Shown here piece after piece: positions 40,528-48,360 of a stretch of 64,000 nt of DNA; positions within the stretch are counted from its first letter, which is position 1; every line of letters begins with the position of its first letter. The notes beneath the pieces were generated by a model that saw nothing but the letters and a program-made list of their open reading frames with translations, had not been told where the DNA came from and did no database searches. The DNA is from Burkholderiales bacterium (GTDB lineage Bacteria > Pseudomonadota > Gammaproteobacteria > Burkholderiales > Burkholderiaceae_C): NCBI GenBank assembly GCA_016702555.1, contig JADJDV010000007.1, positions 124,001 to 188,000 of the forward strand. The letters are read 5' to 3'. A program made the position numbers and the translations under genes.

Positions 40528-42146
40528 ACACCGTCCCGAACGTTTCCGCGCCGTCCAGCGGCCCCGTGGCGACGCCGTCGCCACGCGGGCTTTGGCGCTG
40601 GCTGCTCGCGCCGGTCGTGCTGCTGCTGGTGCTGGCCGCGCTGCGCCCGCTGTCGGTGCCGGACGAGGGCCGCTACGCCGAGATCAGCCGCTGGATGCTG
40701 GTGTCGGGCGACTGGCTGGTGCCGCGCCTGAACGGTTTGCCGTTCTTTCACAAGCCGCCGCTGACGCACTGGGGGCAGGCCGCGTCGATGGCGGTTTTCG
40801 GCGCCACGCCATGGGCTGCGCGCGTGCCGGTGGTGGCGCACGCGGCGCTGATGCTGCTGGGCCTGACCCTGGCCGCGCACCGGCTGGCCGGTGCGGCGGT
40901 GGCGCGCCGGGCGGCGCTGATGCTGGGCACCAGCATGGGCTTTCTGATTGGCGGGCAGTACGTCAACCACGACATGGGCGTGGCGGCCTGGATCGCCACC
41001 GCCATCTGGTGCTTCGCGCTGGCGCTGCTGCACGCAGAGCGCCCGCACGCCTGGCTGGCGCGCGCCGGTTTCGCCGCCTGCGCGCTGGGGGTGCTGACCA
41101 AGGGCCTGATCGGGCTGGCGCTGCCGGGCCTGGTGTTGGCGCTCTGGGTCGGCGCGACGCGGCAATGGCGCAAGCTGCTGCACCTGCCGTGGTTGAGCGG
41201 GCTGGCGATCTTCGGCCTGATCGCCGCGCCCTGGTTCGTCTGGATGGGCGGGCGTTACCCGGGCTTCTGGGATTACCTGTTCGGCGTGCAGCAGTTCACG
41301 CGCTACACCGGCAGCGGGTTCAACAACGCGCAGCCGTGGTGGTTTTATCTGGCGGCCGTGGCCTTGCTGCTGTTCCCGTGGTCGCTGCTGGCGCTGTACC
41401 GGGGGCGCGCGCTTGCCTCACGGAGGACGCCCGCACCGGGCCTCATCTCGGCCGAAGGCCGGCGCCTGTGCTGGATCTGGCTGATTGCCATCGTGCTGTT
41501 CTTCTCGATCCCGCGCTCCAAGCTGATCGGCTATGTGCTGCCGGTGATGCCGCCGCTGGCGCTGCTGGCCGCCGCGGCCTGGCAAGAAGCGCTGGCGCCG
41601 CGCCGCCATGCCGAGCGCGGGTTCTGGGCGCTGGCGGCGATCCCCGTGGCACTGGTGCTGGCGTTGAGTCTGGCGACCGGGCCGGGCCGGATGCAGGCGG
41701 ACAGGCAAAGCGACGATGTGGCGCGCACCCTCGGCTGCCTGATGCGGCCCGGCGATGTGGTGTACGCAGCGGGTGGCTACCCGTACGACCTGCCCTTCGT
41801 CGCGCAACTGCGCGCGCCGATGGTGGTGATCCAGGACTGGCCGGACGAACGCGCCAGCGCCGCCGACAACTGGAAGCGCGAGCTGTTCGAGGGCGCCGAT
41901 TTCGAGCCGGCGGCCGGTGCGCGCCTGTTGCAGACGCCCGACGTGCTGCCCGCCGCCAGTCGCCAGCCCGGCGCCTGGCTGCTGGCGCCGCGCGCGTTTG
42001 AGCTCGACGATCCGGCGGGGTGGCGAAGCGTGCGGCTCGGCAGCGGCTGGACGCTGTACGCGTCAGCGCCGGAACGCCCAGAAGCGCCCCAGCACGAAGG
42101 TCTGCCCGGCTGCGACGATCAGCGCCAGCACCAGCGCCAACCATGA
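40524..42146 (+). CDS. GT39/ArnT-like glycosyltransferase (third)
   Basis: ArnT-like membrane glycosyltransferase of 540 residues. The catalytic acidic loop VPDEGRYAEIS (about 33-43) and PFFHKPPLTHW are the classical ArnT motifs, unlike the DN-EQ version of the two other copies. About 10-12 hydrophobic helices lead to a soluble C-terminal domain. The start is taken as a TTG (40524) overlapping the ChbG stop; a GTG at 40566 is an alternative. The last 84 bases overlap the convergent gtrA-type gene, and the corresponding tail (after LYASAPERP) looks non-native. It likely decorates lipid A or another surface glycan. Confidence 0.82.
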   Translation: MNTVPNVSAPSSGPVATPSPRGLWRWLLAPVVLLLVLAALRPLSVPDEGRYAEISRWMLVSGDWLVPRLNGLPFFHKPPLTHWGQAASMAVFGATPWAARVPVVAHAALMLLGLTLAAHRLAGAAVARRAALMLGTSMGFLIGGQYVNHDMGVAAWIATAIWCFALALLHAERPHAWLARAGFAACALGVLTKGLIGLALPGLVLALWVGATRQWRKLLHLPWLSGLAIFGLIAAPWFVWMGGRYPGFWDYLFGVQQFTRYTGSGFNNAQPWWFYLAAVALLLFPWSLLALYRGRALASRRTPAPGLISAEGRRLCWIWLIAIVLFFSIPRSKLIGYVLPVMPPLALLAAAAWQEALAPRRHAERGFWALAAIPVALVLALSLATGPGRMQADRQSDDVARTLGCLMRPGDVVYAAGGYPYDLPFVAQLRAPMVVIQDWPDERASAADNWKRELFEGADFEPAAGARLLQTPDVLPAASRQPGAWLLAPRAFELDDPAGWRSVRLGSGWTLYASAPERPEAPQHEGLPGCDDQRQHQRQP

Positions 42147-42437
42147 GGGCCAGCCGAAGGCCCGCAGCAGCAGCACGAACACCGCTTCGTTGACCGCGAA
42201 GCCCGCCAGCGCAGTGGCGCCGAAGCGCCGCAGGCTTTGCAGCGCCGACGTGCCGGTGTCGCGAAAACTCAGGCGCCGGTGGCCCGCGAAGCTGACCCCG
42301 AACGCGACCACGAAGCCCAGCGCGTTGGCCAGTTCCGGCCACATCCGCGGCTGCGCCAGGGCGAACACCGCCAGATGCGTCAGCGCCGCTGCCACCCCCA
42401 CGGCCGTGAACCATAGGCCGCTGGCCGCCATCCTCAT
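42063..42437 (-). CDS. GtrA-family membrane protein
   Basis: Small membrane protein of 124 residues with four hydrophobic helices and the SFAGHRRLSFRD loop of the GtrA family. GtrA proteins are thought to flip polyprenyl-phosphate-sugar across the inner membrane. It is coupled to the GT2 gene upstream (overlapping stop and start), the classic GtrB-GtrA pair. The 3' end overlaps the convergent glycosyltransferase by 84 bases. Confidence 0.87.
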   Translation of the reverse strand: MRMAASGLWFTAVGVAAALTHLAVFALAQPRMWPELANALGFVVAFGVSFAGHRRLSFRDTGTSALQSLRRFGATALAGFAVNEAVFVLLLRAFGWPSWLALVLALIVAAGQTFVLGRFWAFRR

Positions 42438-43450
42438 GGCGCGGCGGGCGGCGTGTCGGCGCCGTCGGCGGGTGGGTGCGGCGGCAGGCCCTGGCCCAGC
42501 CGGTCGGCCAGCAGGTACAGCGGGCGTTGTTTCACTTCATCGTAGATGCGCGCCACGTATTCCGACAGCACGCCGATGGCCATGAGCTGGATGCCGGAGA
42601 GGAACAACATGCCGACGGTTTGCGTGGCGTAGCCCGGCACATTGATGCCGAGCCAAAAGTACTCGACCACGACCCAGGCGCCATAGCCCAGCGACGCCAC
42701 GGCCAGCAGCAGGCCCGCAGCGCCGACCAGGCGCAGCGGCGTGGGCGAGAAGGCCAGCAGGCCGGTCACGCCCAGGCGCAGCGCGCCGCCCAGGCCGAAG
42801 CTGCTGCGGCCGGCCTGGCGCGGCAGCGGTTCGTAGTCGATGGCGGTGGTGTGGAAGCCGACCCAGGCGTACAAGCCTTTCATGAAGCGGTGCCGCTCGG
42901 GCAGCGCGGCCAGCGCCTCGACCACACGCCGGTCCATCAGGCGGAAGTCGCCGGCGTCGGGCGGGATCTGGACCCGGCTGCCCCAGTTGACCAGGCGGTA
43001 GAAGCCGTCCGCCAGCCGCGCGTGCAGCCTGGTTTGATCGGTGCGGGTGCGCCGTACGGCGTACACCACGTCGGCGCCTTGCCGCCATTGCTGAAGCATG
43101 TCGGGCAGCAGCGACACCGGATGCTGGCCATCGGCATCCATCAGCACGACGACGTCGCCGCGCGCCGCCTGCAGCCCGGCGGTGAGCGCCGCTTCCTTGC
43201 CGAAATTGCGCGACAACCGCAGCACCACCAGCTGCGGATACTGGATGCTCAAGGCCGTCAGCACGGCGGCGCTGTCGTCGCGGCTGCCATCGTCCACCAC
43301 GATCAACTCGATCTGCAGCGCCAGCGGCGCCAGGGCCGCCAGCACCTCGGGCACGACGCGCGGCAGGCTGGTGGCTTCGTTGAAGGCCGGCATCACGCAG
43401 GAGAGGCTGCCCGCCTGGCGGGACGGCGAGATAGGCATGGGCGCGATCAT
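42434..43450 (-). CDS. GT2 polyprenyl-phosphate sugar transferase (GtrB/DPM1-like)
   Basis: Glycosyltransferase family 2 protein of 338 residues with a catalytic N-terminal domain and two C-terminal membrane helices. The VVDDGSRDDS and MDADGQHP motifs bind the nucleotide sugar and metal. It should make polyprenyl-phosphate-linked sugar at the cytoplasmic face, to be flipped by GtrA and used by the GT39 enzymes next door. The start may be the ATG ending at 43450 or the one ending at 43438. It is divergent from argS with a 37-base gap. Confidence 0.87.
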   Translation of the reverse strand: MIAPMPISPSRQAGSLSCVMPAFNEATSLPRVVPEVLAALAPLALQIELIVVDDGSRDDSAAVLTALSIQYPQLVVLRLSRNFGKEAALTAGLQAARGDVVVLMDADGQHPVSLLPDMLQQWRQGADVVYAVRRTRTDQTRLHARLADGFYRLVNWGSRVQIPPDAGDFRLMDRRVVEALAALPERHRFMKGLYAWVGFHTTAIDYEPLPRQAGRSSFGLGGALRLGVTGLLAFSPTPLRLVGAAGLLLAVASLGYGAWVVVEYFWLGINVPGYATQTVGMLFLSGIQLMAIGVLSEYVARIYDEVKQRPLYLLADRLGQGLPPHPPADGADTPPAAP

Positions 43451-43487
43451 GCCAAAAATGGATCGGGGCGCCACCTAAAATCCGCCC

Positions 43488-45875
43488 ATGCAATCCGTCA
43501 AGAATGAACTGCTCGCCGCGCTGGCGGCCGAGCTGGACAGGCTCTCGCCTGGCGCGGGCGCGAAGGCGGCCTTCGAATCGCCCAAGCAGGCGGCGCACGG
43601 CGACTTTGCCTGCACCGCGGCGATGCAGCTGGCCAGGCCGCTCAAGAGCAATCCGCGCGCGCTGGGTGAACAGCTGAAGGGCGCGCTGGAAGGCGCGCCG
43701 GCCTTCCAGCAGTGGGTCGAGGCCATCGAACTGGCGGGGCCGGGATTTCTGAACATCCGCCTGAAAGCTGCCGCCAAGCAGCAGGTGGTGCGCCAGGTGC
43801 TGTCGGAACGAGCGCGCTACGGCCTGCGGCCGGCGCGCGGCGAGCGCATGATGGTCGAGTTCGTCAGCGCCAACCCGACCGGCCCGCTGCACGTGGGCCA
43901 CGGGCGGCAGGGCGCACTGGGTGATTCGCTGTGCAATCTGTTCACCACCCAGGGCTGGCAGGTGCACCGCGAGTTCTATTACAACGACGCCGGCGTGCAG
44001 ATCGAGACCCTGGCCCATTCGGTGCAGTTGCGCGCCCAGGGCCTGAAGCCGGGCGACGCCGGCTGGCCCGAGGCGGCCTACAACGGCGACTACATTCAGG
44101 ACATCGCCGACGACTTTCTGGCGAAAAAGACGGTGCAGGCCGACGATCGCAGCTTCAGCGCCAGCGGCGACGTGAACGACCTGGACGGCATCCGCCAGTT
44201 CGCCGTGGCTTACCTGCGCCATGAGCAGGACAAGGACTTGCAGGCCTTCCGGCTGAAGTTCGACGAGTACTACCTGGAATCCAGCCTGTACAGCTCGGGC
44301 CGGGTGGAGGCCACGGTGAAGCGGCTCATCGACGCCGGCAAGACCTACGAGCAGGGTGGTGCGCTGTGGCTCAGGACCACCGACTACGGCGACGACAAGG
44401 ATCGCGTGATGCGGAAAAGCGACGGCGGCTACACCTACTTCGTGCCCGACGTCGCCTACCACATCGCCAAGTGGGAGCGCGGCTACGCCAAGGCCATCAA
44501 CATCCAGGGCACCGACCACCACGGCACCATCGCGCGCGTGCGCGCCGGCCTGCAGGCGGCGGGTGTCGGTATCCCGGCCGGCTATCCCGACTACGTGCTG
44601 CACACCATGGTGCGCGTGGTGCGCGGTGGCGAAGAGGTCAAGATCAGCAAGCGCGCGGGCAGCTACGTCACGCTGCGCGACCTGATCGAGTGGACCAGCA
44701 AGGACGCCGTGCGCTTCTTCCTGCTGAGCCGCAAGCCCGACACCGAATACACCTTCGACGTCGACCTGGCCGTGGCCCAGAACAACGACAACCCGGTGTA
44801 CTACGTGCAGTACGCGCACGCGCGCATCTGCTCGGTGCTGGAAGCCTGGGGCGGCGATGTGGCGACGCTGGCCGATGTCGATCTGACGCCGCTCGACACC
44901 CCCGCCGCCCAGGCGCTGATGCTGCAATTGGCCAAGTACCCCGACATGCTGACGGCCGCCGCACAGGATTTCGCGCCGCACGACGTCACCTTCTACCTGC
45001 GCGAACTGGCCGCCAGCTACCACAGCTATTACGACGCCGAGCGCATCCTGGTCGATGACGACACGGTGAAAAAGGCCCGCCTGGCCCTGGTCGCCGCCAC
45101 CGCGCAGGGGGGGGGAAGGCGCGCAGCGACTCAGGGGGGCGGCACCTTCCTCGGCATCATCCTGGGCGTGATGGCCGGCCTGGCGGTGGCGCTGGGCGTG
45201 GCCATCTACGTGGCCAAGGTGCCGGTGCCCTTCGTCAACAAGAGCACCTCGCGCAGCACCGGCCAGGACGCCGCCGAAGCCGAGCGCAACCGCGCCTGGG
45301 ACCCCAACGCCACCCTGCGCAACCGCGGCGCCCAGCCCGCACCGCCGCCGAGCGCCAGCGTGGCGCCCGCACCGGAACCGGCGCCAATCCCGCCGCCGGC
45401 CGAGACGGCACGCGCGCCAGAGCGCACCCCCGCGCCGGCCGAGGTCAAGCCGGCCGAAGTCAAGCCGGCCGAGCCGAAGGTCGCGTCCAAGCCGGCCGAG
45501 CCCAAGGTGGCCACGCCCAAGCCGGCCGAGCCGCGCGCGCCGGCGTCGTCGTCCGATCCGCTGGGCGACTTCGCCGCCGCCCGCGCCAGCGCACGTCCCA
45601 CGGCGCCCGCGCCCGCACCGGCCACGGCGGCGGTCGATCCCTTCACCTATTTCGTGCAGGCCGGCGCCTTCCGCGGGCACGAGGAAGCCGAAGCCCAGCG
45701 CGCCCGGCTGTCGCTGATGGGCGTGGAGGCGCGCGTGACCGAGCGCGAGCAATCCGGCCGCACCGTCTACCGCGTGCGCGTCGGCCCGTTCCAGAACAAG
45801 GACGCCGCCGACCGCATCAAGGACCGGCTGGACGACAACGGGTTTGACTCGGCGCTGGTGCGGGTGCAGAGATAA
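43488..45875 (+). CDS. argS: Arginyl-tRNA synthetase fused in frame to a SPOR-domain membrane protein
   Basis: One 795-residue open frame. Residues 1-540 are arginyl-tRNA synthetase: the N-terminal Add1 domain, the HIGH-type HVGHG motif (about 135), the KISKRAG region (about 386) and the anticodon-binding helices up to LALVAATAQ. Family members continue about 20 residues further to a final helix ending in Met, which is absent here. A short G-rich repeat (45107-45138) replaces it and leads directly into a transmembrane helix (about 553-578), a Pro/Ala/Lys linker and a C-terminal SPOR peptidoglycan-binding domain (about 715-795). In relatives these are two adjacent genes. Either a small deletion/repeat insertion fused them, or the junction is an assembly error. 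A truncated synthetase may still function. Confidence 0.8.
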   Translation: MQSVKNELLAALAAELDRLSPGAGAKAAFESPKQAAHGDFACTAAMQLARPLKSNPRALGEQLKGALEGAPAFQQWVEAIELAGPGFLNIRLKAAAKQQVVRQVLSERARYGLRPARGERMMVEFVSANPTGPLHVGHGRQGALGDSLCNLFTTQGWQVHREFYYNDAGVQIETLAHSVQLRAQGLKPGDAGWPEAAYNGDYIQDIADDFLAKKTVQADDRSFSASGDVNDLDGIRQFAVAYLRHEQDKDLQAFRLKFDEYYLESSLYSSGRVEATVKRLIDAGKTYEQGGALWLRTTDYGDDKDRVMRKSDGGYTYFVPDVAYHIAKWERGYAKAINIQGTDHHGTIARVRAGLQAAGVGIPAGYPDYVLHTMVRVVRGGEEVKISKRAGSYVTLRDLIEWTSKDAVRFFLLSRKPDTEYTFDVDLAVAQNNDNPVYYVQYAHARICSVLEAWGGDVATLADVDLTPLDTPAAQALMLQLAKYPDMLTAAAQDFAPHDVTFYLRELAASYHSYYDAERILVDDDTVKKARLALVAATAQGGGRRAATQGGGTFLGIILGVMAGLAVALGVAIYVAKVPVPFVNKSTSRSTGQDAAEAERNRAWDPNATLRNRGAQPAPPPSASVAPAPEPAPIPPPAETARAPERTPAPAEVKPAEVKPAEPKVASKPAEPKVATPKPAEPRAPASSSDPLGDFAAARASARPTAPAPAPATAAVDPFTYFVQAGAFRGHEEAEAQRARLSLMGVEARVTEREQSGRTVYRVRVGPFQNKDAADRIKDRLDDNGFDSALVRVQR
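45107..45138. repeat. G/C-tract dispersed repeat, copy 2, inside the argS-SPOR fusion
   Basis: The core GGGGGAAGGCGCGCAGCGAC followed by TCAGGGGGG is the same family as copy 1. It is translated here as a Gly/Arg-rich linker exactly where the synthetase ends and the SPOR protein begins. Confidence 0.7.
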
Positions 45876-45880
45876 TCAAT

Positions 45881-45933
45881 CCCCCCTGTGGCGCTGACGC
45901 GCCTTCCCCCCGGAGGGGGGACAGCGCTGGCGG
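45881..45933. repeat. G/C-tract dispersed repeat, copy 3
   Basis: A CCCCCCTGTGGCGCTGACGC block followed by CCTTCCCCCCGGAGGGGGG lies directly after the SPOR stop codon. It is in the opposite orientation to copy 2. The remaining gap to dsbA shows no further feature apart from the dsbA ribosome site. Confidence 0.65.
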
Positions 45934-46074
45934 TCGGCGCAGGTCCGGCCGCGGCGCTCTTGAGTGGCCTGCTCCGCGGCCTTCTGAGGCGCTTGCTGCG
46001 CAGCGCTTTGCAGGTTGTGGAACTCGGCGCCGACGCGGCCACTCTGAAGCTTGTTACAACGGAGTCTTGAGTCT

Positions 46075-46704
46075 ATGAAACGTCGTCAATTCACCTTGGC
46101 CGCTGCTGCTGCGGCCACGCCCGGTCTGCTGGCGCTGCCGGCCTGGGCCCAGTCCAAGGGCTATGCCGAGTTGAAGGAGCGCGCGCCGGTCGAGGCGCCG
46201 GCCGGGCAGGTCGAGGTGGTGGAGTTCTTCTCCTACGGCTGCTCGCACTGCCGCAACTTCGAGCCCACCTTCAACGCCTGGAAGAAGGCCGCGCCCAAGG
46301 ACGTCGCGGTGCGCATGGTGCACGTGGGCTTCCAGAGCAGCTTCGAGCCGCTGCAGCGCATCTACTACGCGCTCGAGACGCTGGGCCAGGTCGACGCGGT
46401 GCACGCCAAGGTGTTCGAGGCGCTGCAGGCCCAGCGCAAGCGCCTGGACAAGCCCGAGGTGCTGTTTCCCTGGATCGCCGAGCAGGGCGTGGACCGCGCC
46501 AAGTTCGAAGAGGCCTACAAGTCCTTCGGCGTCGCCACCAAGCTGCGCCGCGCGGTGCAGCTGCAGGAGGCCTACCAGGTCGAGGGCACGCCGGCGCTCG
46601 GCATCGCCGGGCGCTACTACACCGATGGCTCCATGGCCGGCGGCTTCGAGCGCATGATCCAGCTGACCAACGGCCTGATCGCGCAGGAGCGCAAGCGCGG
46701 CTGA
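46075..46704 (+). CDS. dsbA: Periplasmic thiol:disulfide interchange protein DsbA
   Basis: Thioredoxin-fold oxidase of 209 residues that introduces disulfides into exported proteins. The active site is CSHC (about residues 56-59), where the second position differs from the CPHC of E. coli. The cis-Pro segment EGTPALGI is present. The N-terminus MKRRQFTLAAAAAATPG is a signal peptide ending near AWA-QS, and the RRQFT start resembles a twin-arginine motif. The ATG at 46075 is chosen for the GGAG eleven bases before it. A terminator follows. The gene sits downstream of the SPOR gene, as in related genomes. Confidence 0.92.
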   Translation: MKRRQFTLAAAAAATPGLLALPAWAQSKGYAELKERAPVEAPAGQVEVVEFFSYGCSHCRNFEPTFNAWKKAAPKDVAVRMVHVGFQSSFEPLQRIYYALETLGQVDAVHAKVFEALQAQRKRLDKPEVLFPWIAEQGVDRAKFEEAYKSFGVATKLRRAVQLQEAYQVEGTPALGIAGRYYTDGSMAGGFERMIQLTNGLIAQERKRG

Positions 46705-46744
46705 CTCAGCCCCCGCCCGCTTGGGTTGACGATCCCTGCGAGAG

Positions 46745-46766
46745 AGCCCGCATCCGCGGGCTTTTT
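46745..46766 (+). terminator. Rho-independent terminator after dsbA
   Basis: A seven-base stem AGCCCGC/GCGGGCT with a four-base loop followed by a T run. It is placed 40 bases after the dsbA stop. Confidence 0.85.
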
Positions 46767-46789
46767 CACAGCCGCGCGAGGCCGCCGCG

Positions 46790-46795
46790 TACAAT
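46790..46795 (+). promoter_or_regulatory. Possible -10 element TACAAT for lptA
   Basis: It lies just after the dsbA terminator and 28 bases before the lptA start. A good -35 box at the usual distance is not evident. Confidence 0.35.
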
Positions 46796-46822
46796 AAATT
46801 CATAGCAAGAAACGTGCCCCAC

Positions 46823-47455
46823 ATGAAGCCCAATCACACCACGCGCACCGGCCGCTTCGCAGTGGCGCTGTGCCTGTTGCTGATGGCGCCGGCCTGGGCC
46901 GAGCGCGCCGACCGCGACAAGCCGATGAACATCGAGGCCGACGCGCTGCGCTACGAAGACCAGAAGCAGCTGTCCACCTTCACCGGCAAGGTGGTGGTGA
47001 CCAAGGGCAGCATCGTGATGCGGGGCGCCCGGCTGGAGGTGCGCCAGGACGCGGCCGGCCACCAGTTCGGCACCATGAGCGCCGAGCCGGGCCAGCGCGC
47101 CTTCTTCCGCCAGAAGCGCGAGGGCGTCGACGAGTTCATCGAGGGCGAGGGCGAGACCATCGAATACGACGGCAAGGCCGACACGGTGCGCTTTCTGCGC
47201 CGCGCCGAGATGCGCCGCCTGGCCGGCACGCAGCCGCTGGACGAAGTGCTGGGTGCGGTGATCGTCTACAACAACACCACCGAGGTCTACACCGTCGACG
47301 GCACGCCGCGCTCGGCCGGCGCGCCATCGGCGGCGCCGAGCGGGCGCGTGCGCGCGGTGCTGGCGCCGCGCGGCACGGCCGCCGCACCTGCCGCACCGGC
47401 ACCGGCGGCACCGCTGCGACCGACGCCCGCGCTGCCACCGGGGTCTGGCCAGTGA
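46823..47455 (+). CDS. lptA: LPS transport periplasmic protein LptA
   Basis: Periplasmic bridge protein of 210 residues that carries lipopolysaccharide from the inner to the outer membrane. A signal peptide is visible (hydrophobic core AVALCLLLM, cleavage near AWA-ER). The DKPMNIEADALRYEDQKQLS segment and the later IVMRGARLEV and EGEGETIEYDG segments are the beta-jellyroll repeats of the OstA/LptA fold. The C-terminal 40 residues are Ala/Pro-rich and probably disordered. The stop overlaps the GTG of lptB. The usual partner lptC is not upstream; dsbA and a terminator are there instead. Confidence 0.9.
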   Translation: MKPNHTTRTGRFAVALCLLLMAPAWAERADRDKPMNIEADALRYEDQKQLSTFTGKVVVTKGSIVMRGARLEVRQDAAGHQFGTMSAEPGQRAFFRQKREGVDEFIEGEGETIEYDGKADTVRFLRRAEMRRLAGTQPLDEVLGAVIVYNNTTEVYTVDGTPRSAGAPSAAPSGRVRAVLAPRGTAAAPAAPAPAAPLRPTPALPPGSGQ

Positions 47456-48246
47456 CTTCGCCCCAGGCCGCGCCGGCCGCCGAGGCGGCGATCGCCGAGC
47501 GCGGCGGCAGCCGGCTGGCGATTCGTGGCCTGCGCAAGAACTACGGCGCGCGCCGCGTGGTGCACGACGTCTCGCTCGACGTCAACAGCGGCGAGGTGGT
47601 CGGCCTGCTCGGCCCCAACGGCGCCGGCAAGACGACGTCCTTCTACATGATCGTCGGCCTGGTGCGCGCCGACGCCGGCACCATCCACATCGACGGCCGC
47701 GCCGTGCACGACATGCCGATCCACCGGCGCGCGCGGCTCGGCCTGTCCTACCTGCCACAGGAGGCCTCGATCTTCCGCAAGCTGACGGTGGCCGAGAACG
47801 TGCGCGCCGTGCTGGAGCTGCAGCACGGCCCCGACGGCCGCGCGCTGCCGCGCGCCGAGATCGAACGCCGCCTGACCGAGCTGCTGGAGCAGTTGCACGT
47901 GAACTCCTTGCGCGACGCGCCGGCGCCAGCGCTGTCGGGCGGCGAGCGGCGCCGCGTCGAGATCGCGCGCGCGCTGGCCACGCAGCCGCGCTTCATCCTG
48001 CTGGACGAGCCGTTTGCCGGCATCGACCCGATCGCCGTGATCGAAATCCAGCGCATCATCGCCTTCCTGAAGAGCCGCGGCATTGGCGTGCTGATCACCG
48101 ACCACAACGTGCGCGAGACGCTGGGCATCTGCGACCACGCCGTGATCATCAACGAAGGCCGGGTGCTGGCGGCGGGCACCTCGCAGCAGATCATCGACAA
48201 CCCGGATGTGCGGCGTGTCTATCTGGGGGAGCACTTCCGGCTCTAG
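47452..48246 (+). CDS. lptB: LPS export ABC ATPase LptB
   Basis: ATPase of 264 residues that powers lipopolysaccharide extraction with LptFG. Walker A GPNGAGKTT (about 57-65), the Q-loop LPQEASIF, the LptB signature LSGGERRRVEIARAL and Walker B ILLDEPFAGID are complete, with the switch His in TDHNV. The extra 18 N-terminal residues are not conserved. The GTG start at 47452 overlaps the lptA stop. rpoN follows after a repeat-containing gap, the usual gene order. Confidence 0.94.
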   Translation: MTSPQAAPAAEAAIAERGGSRLAIRGLRKNYGARRVVHDVSLDVNSGEVVGLLGPNGAGKTTSFYMIVGLVRADAGTIHIDGRAVHDMPIHRRARLGLSYLPQEASIFRKLTVAENVRAVLELQHGPDGRALPRAEIERRLTELLEQLHVNSLRDAPAPALSGGERRRVEIARALATQPRFILLDEPFAGIDPIAVIEIQRIIAFLKSRGIGVLITDHNVRETLGICDHAVIINEGRVLAAGTSQQIIDNPDVRRVYLGEHFRL

Positions 48247-48269
48247 CAACATGGCCCCCACGCTCCGCT

Positions 48270-48300
48270 GCTTCGCATGCTGCGCTGCCCCCCGAGGGGG
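48270..48300. repeat. G/C-tract dispersed repeat, copy 4
   Basis: A GCTGCGCTGCCCCCCGAGGG-type block in the 114-base gap between lptB and rpoN. It resembles the other copies in its facing C and G tracts. The rest of the gap is GC-rich and includes the rpoN ribosome site. Confidence 0.5.
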
Positions 48301-48360
48301 CCGCGCCACGCCTTGGGAGCGGCCCTGCGGCGTGGCAGGCGAAGTGAGCCGCAGGCGGAG

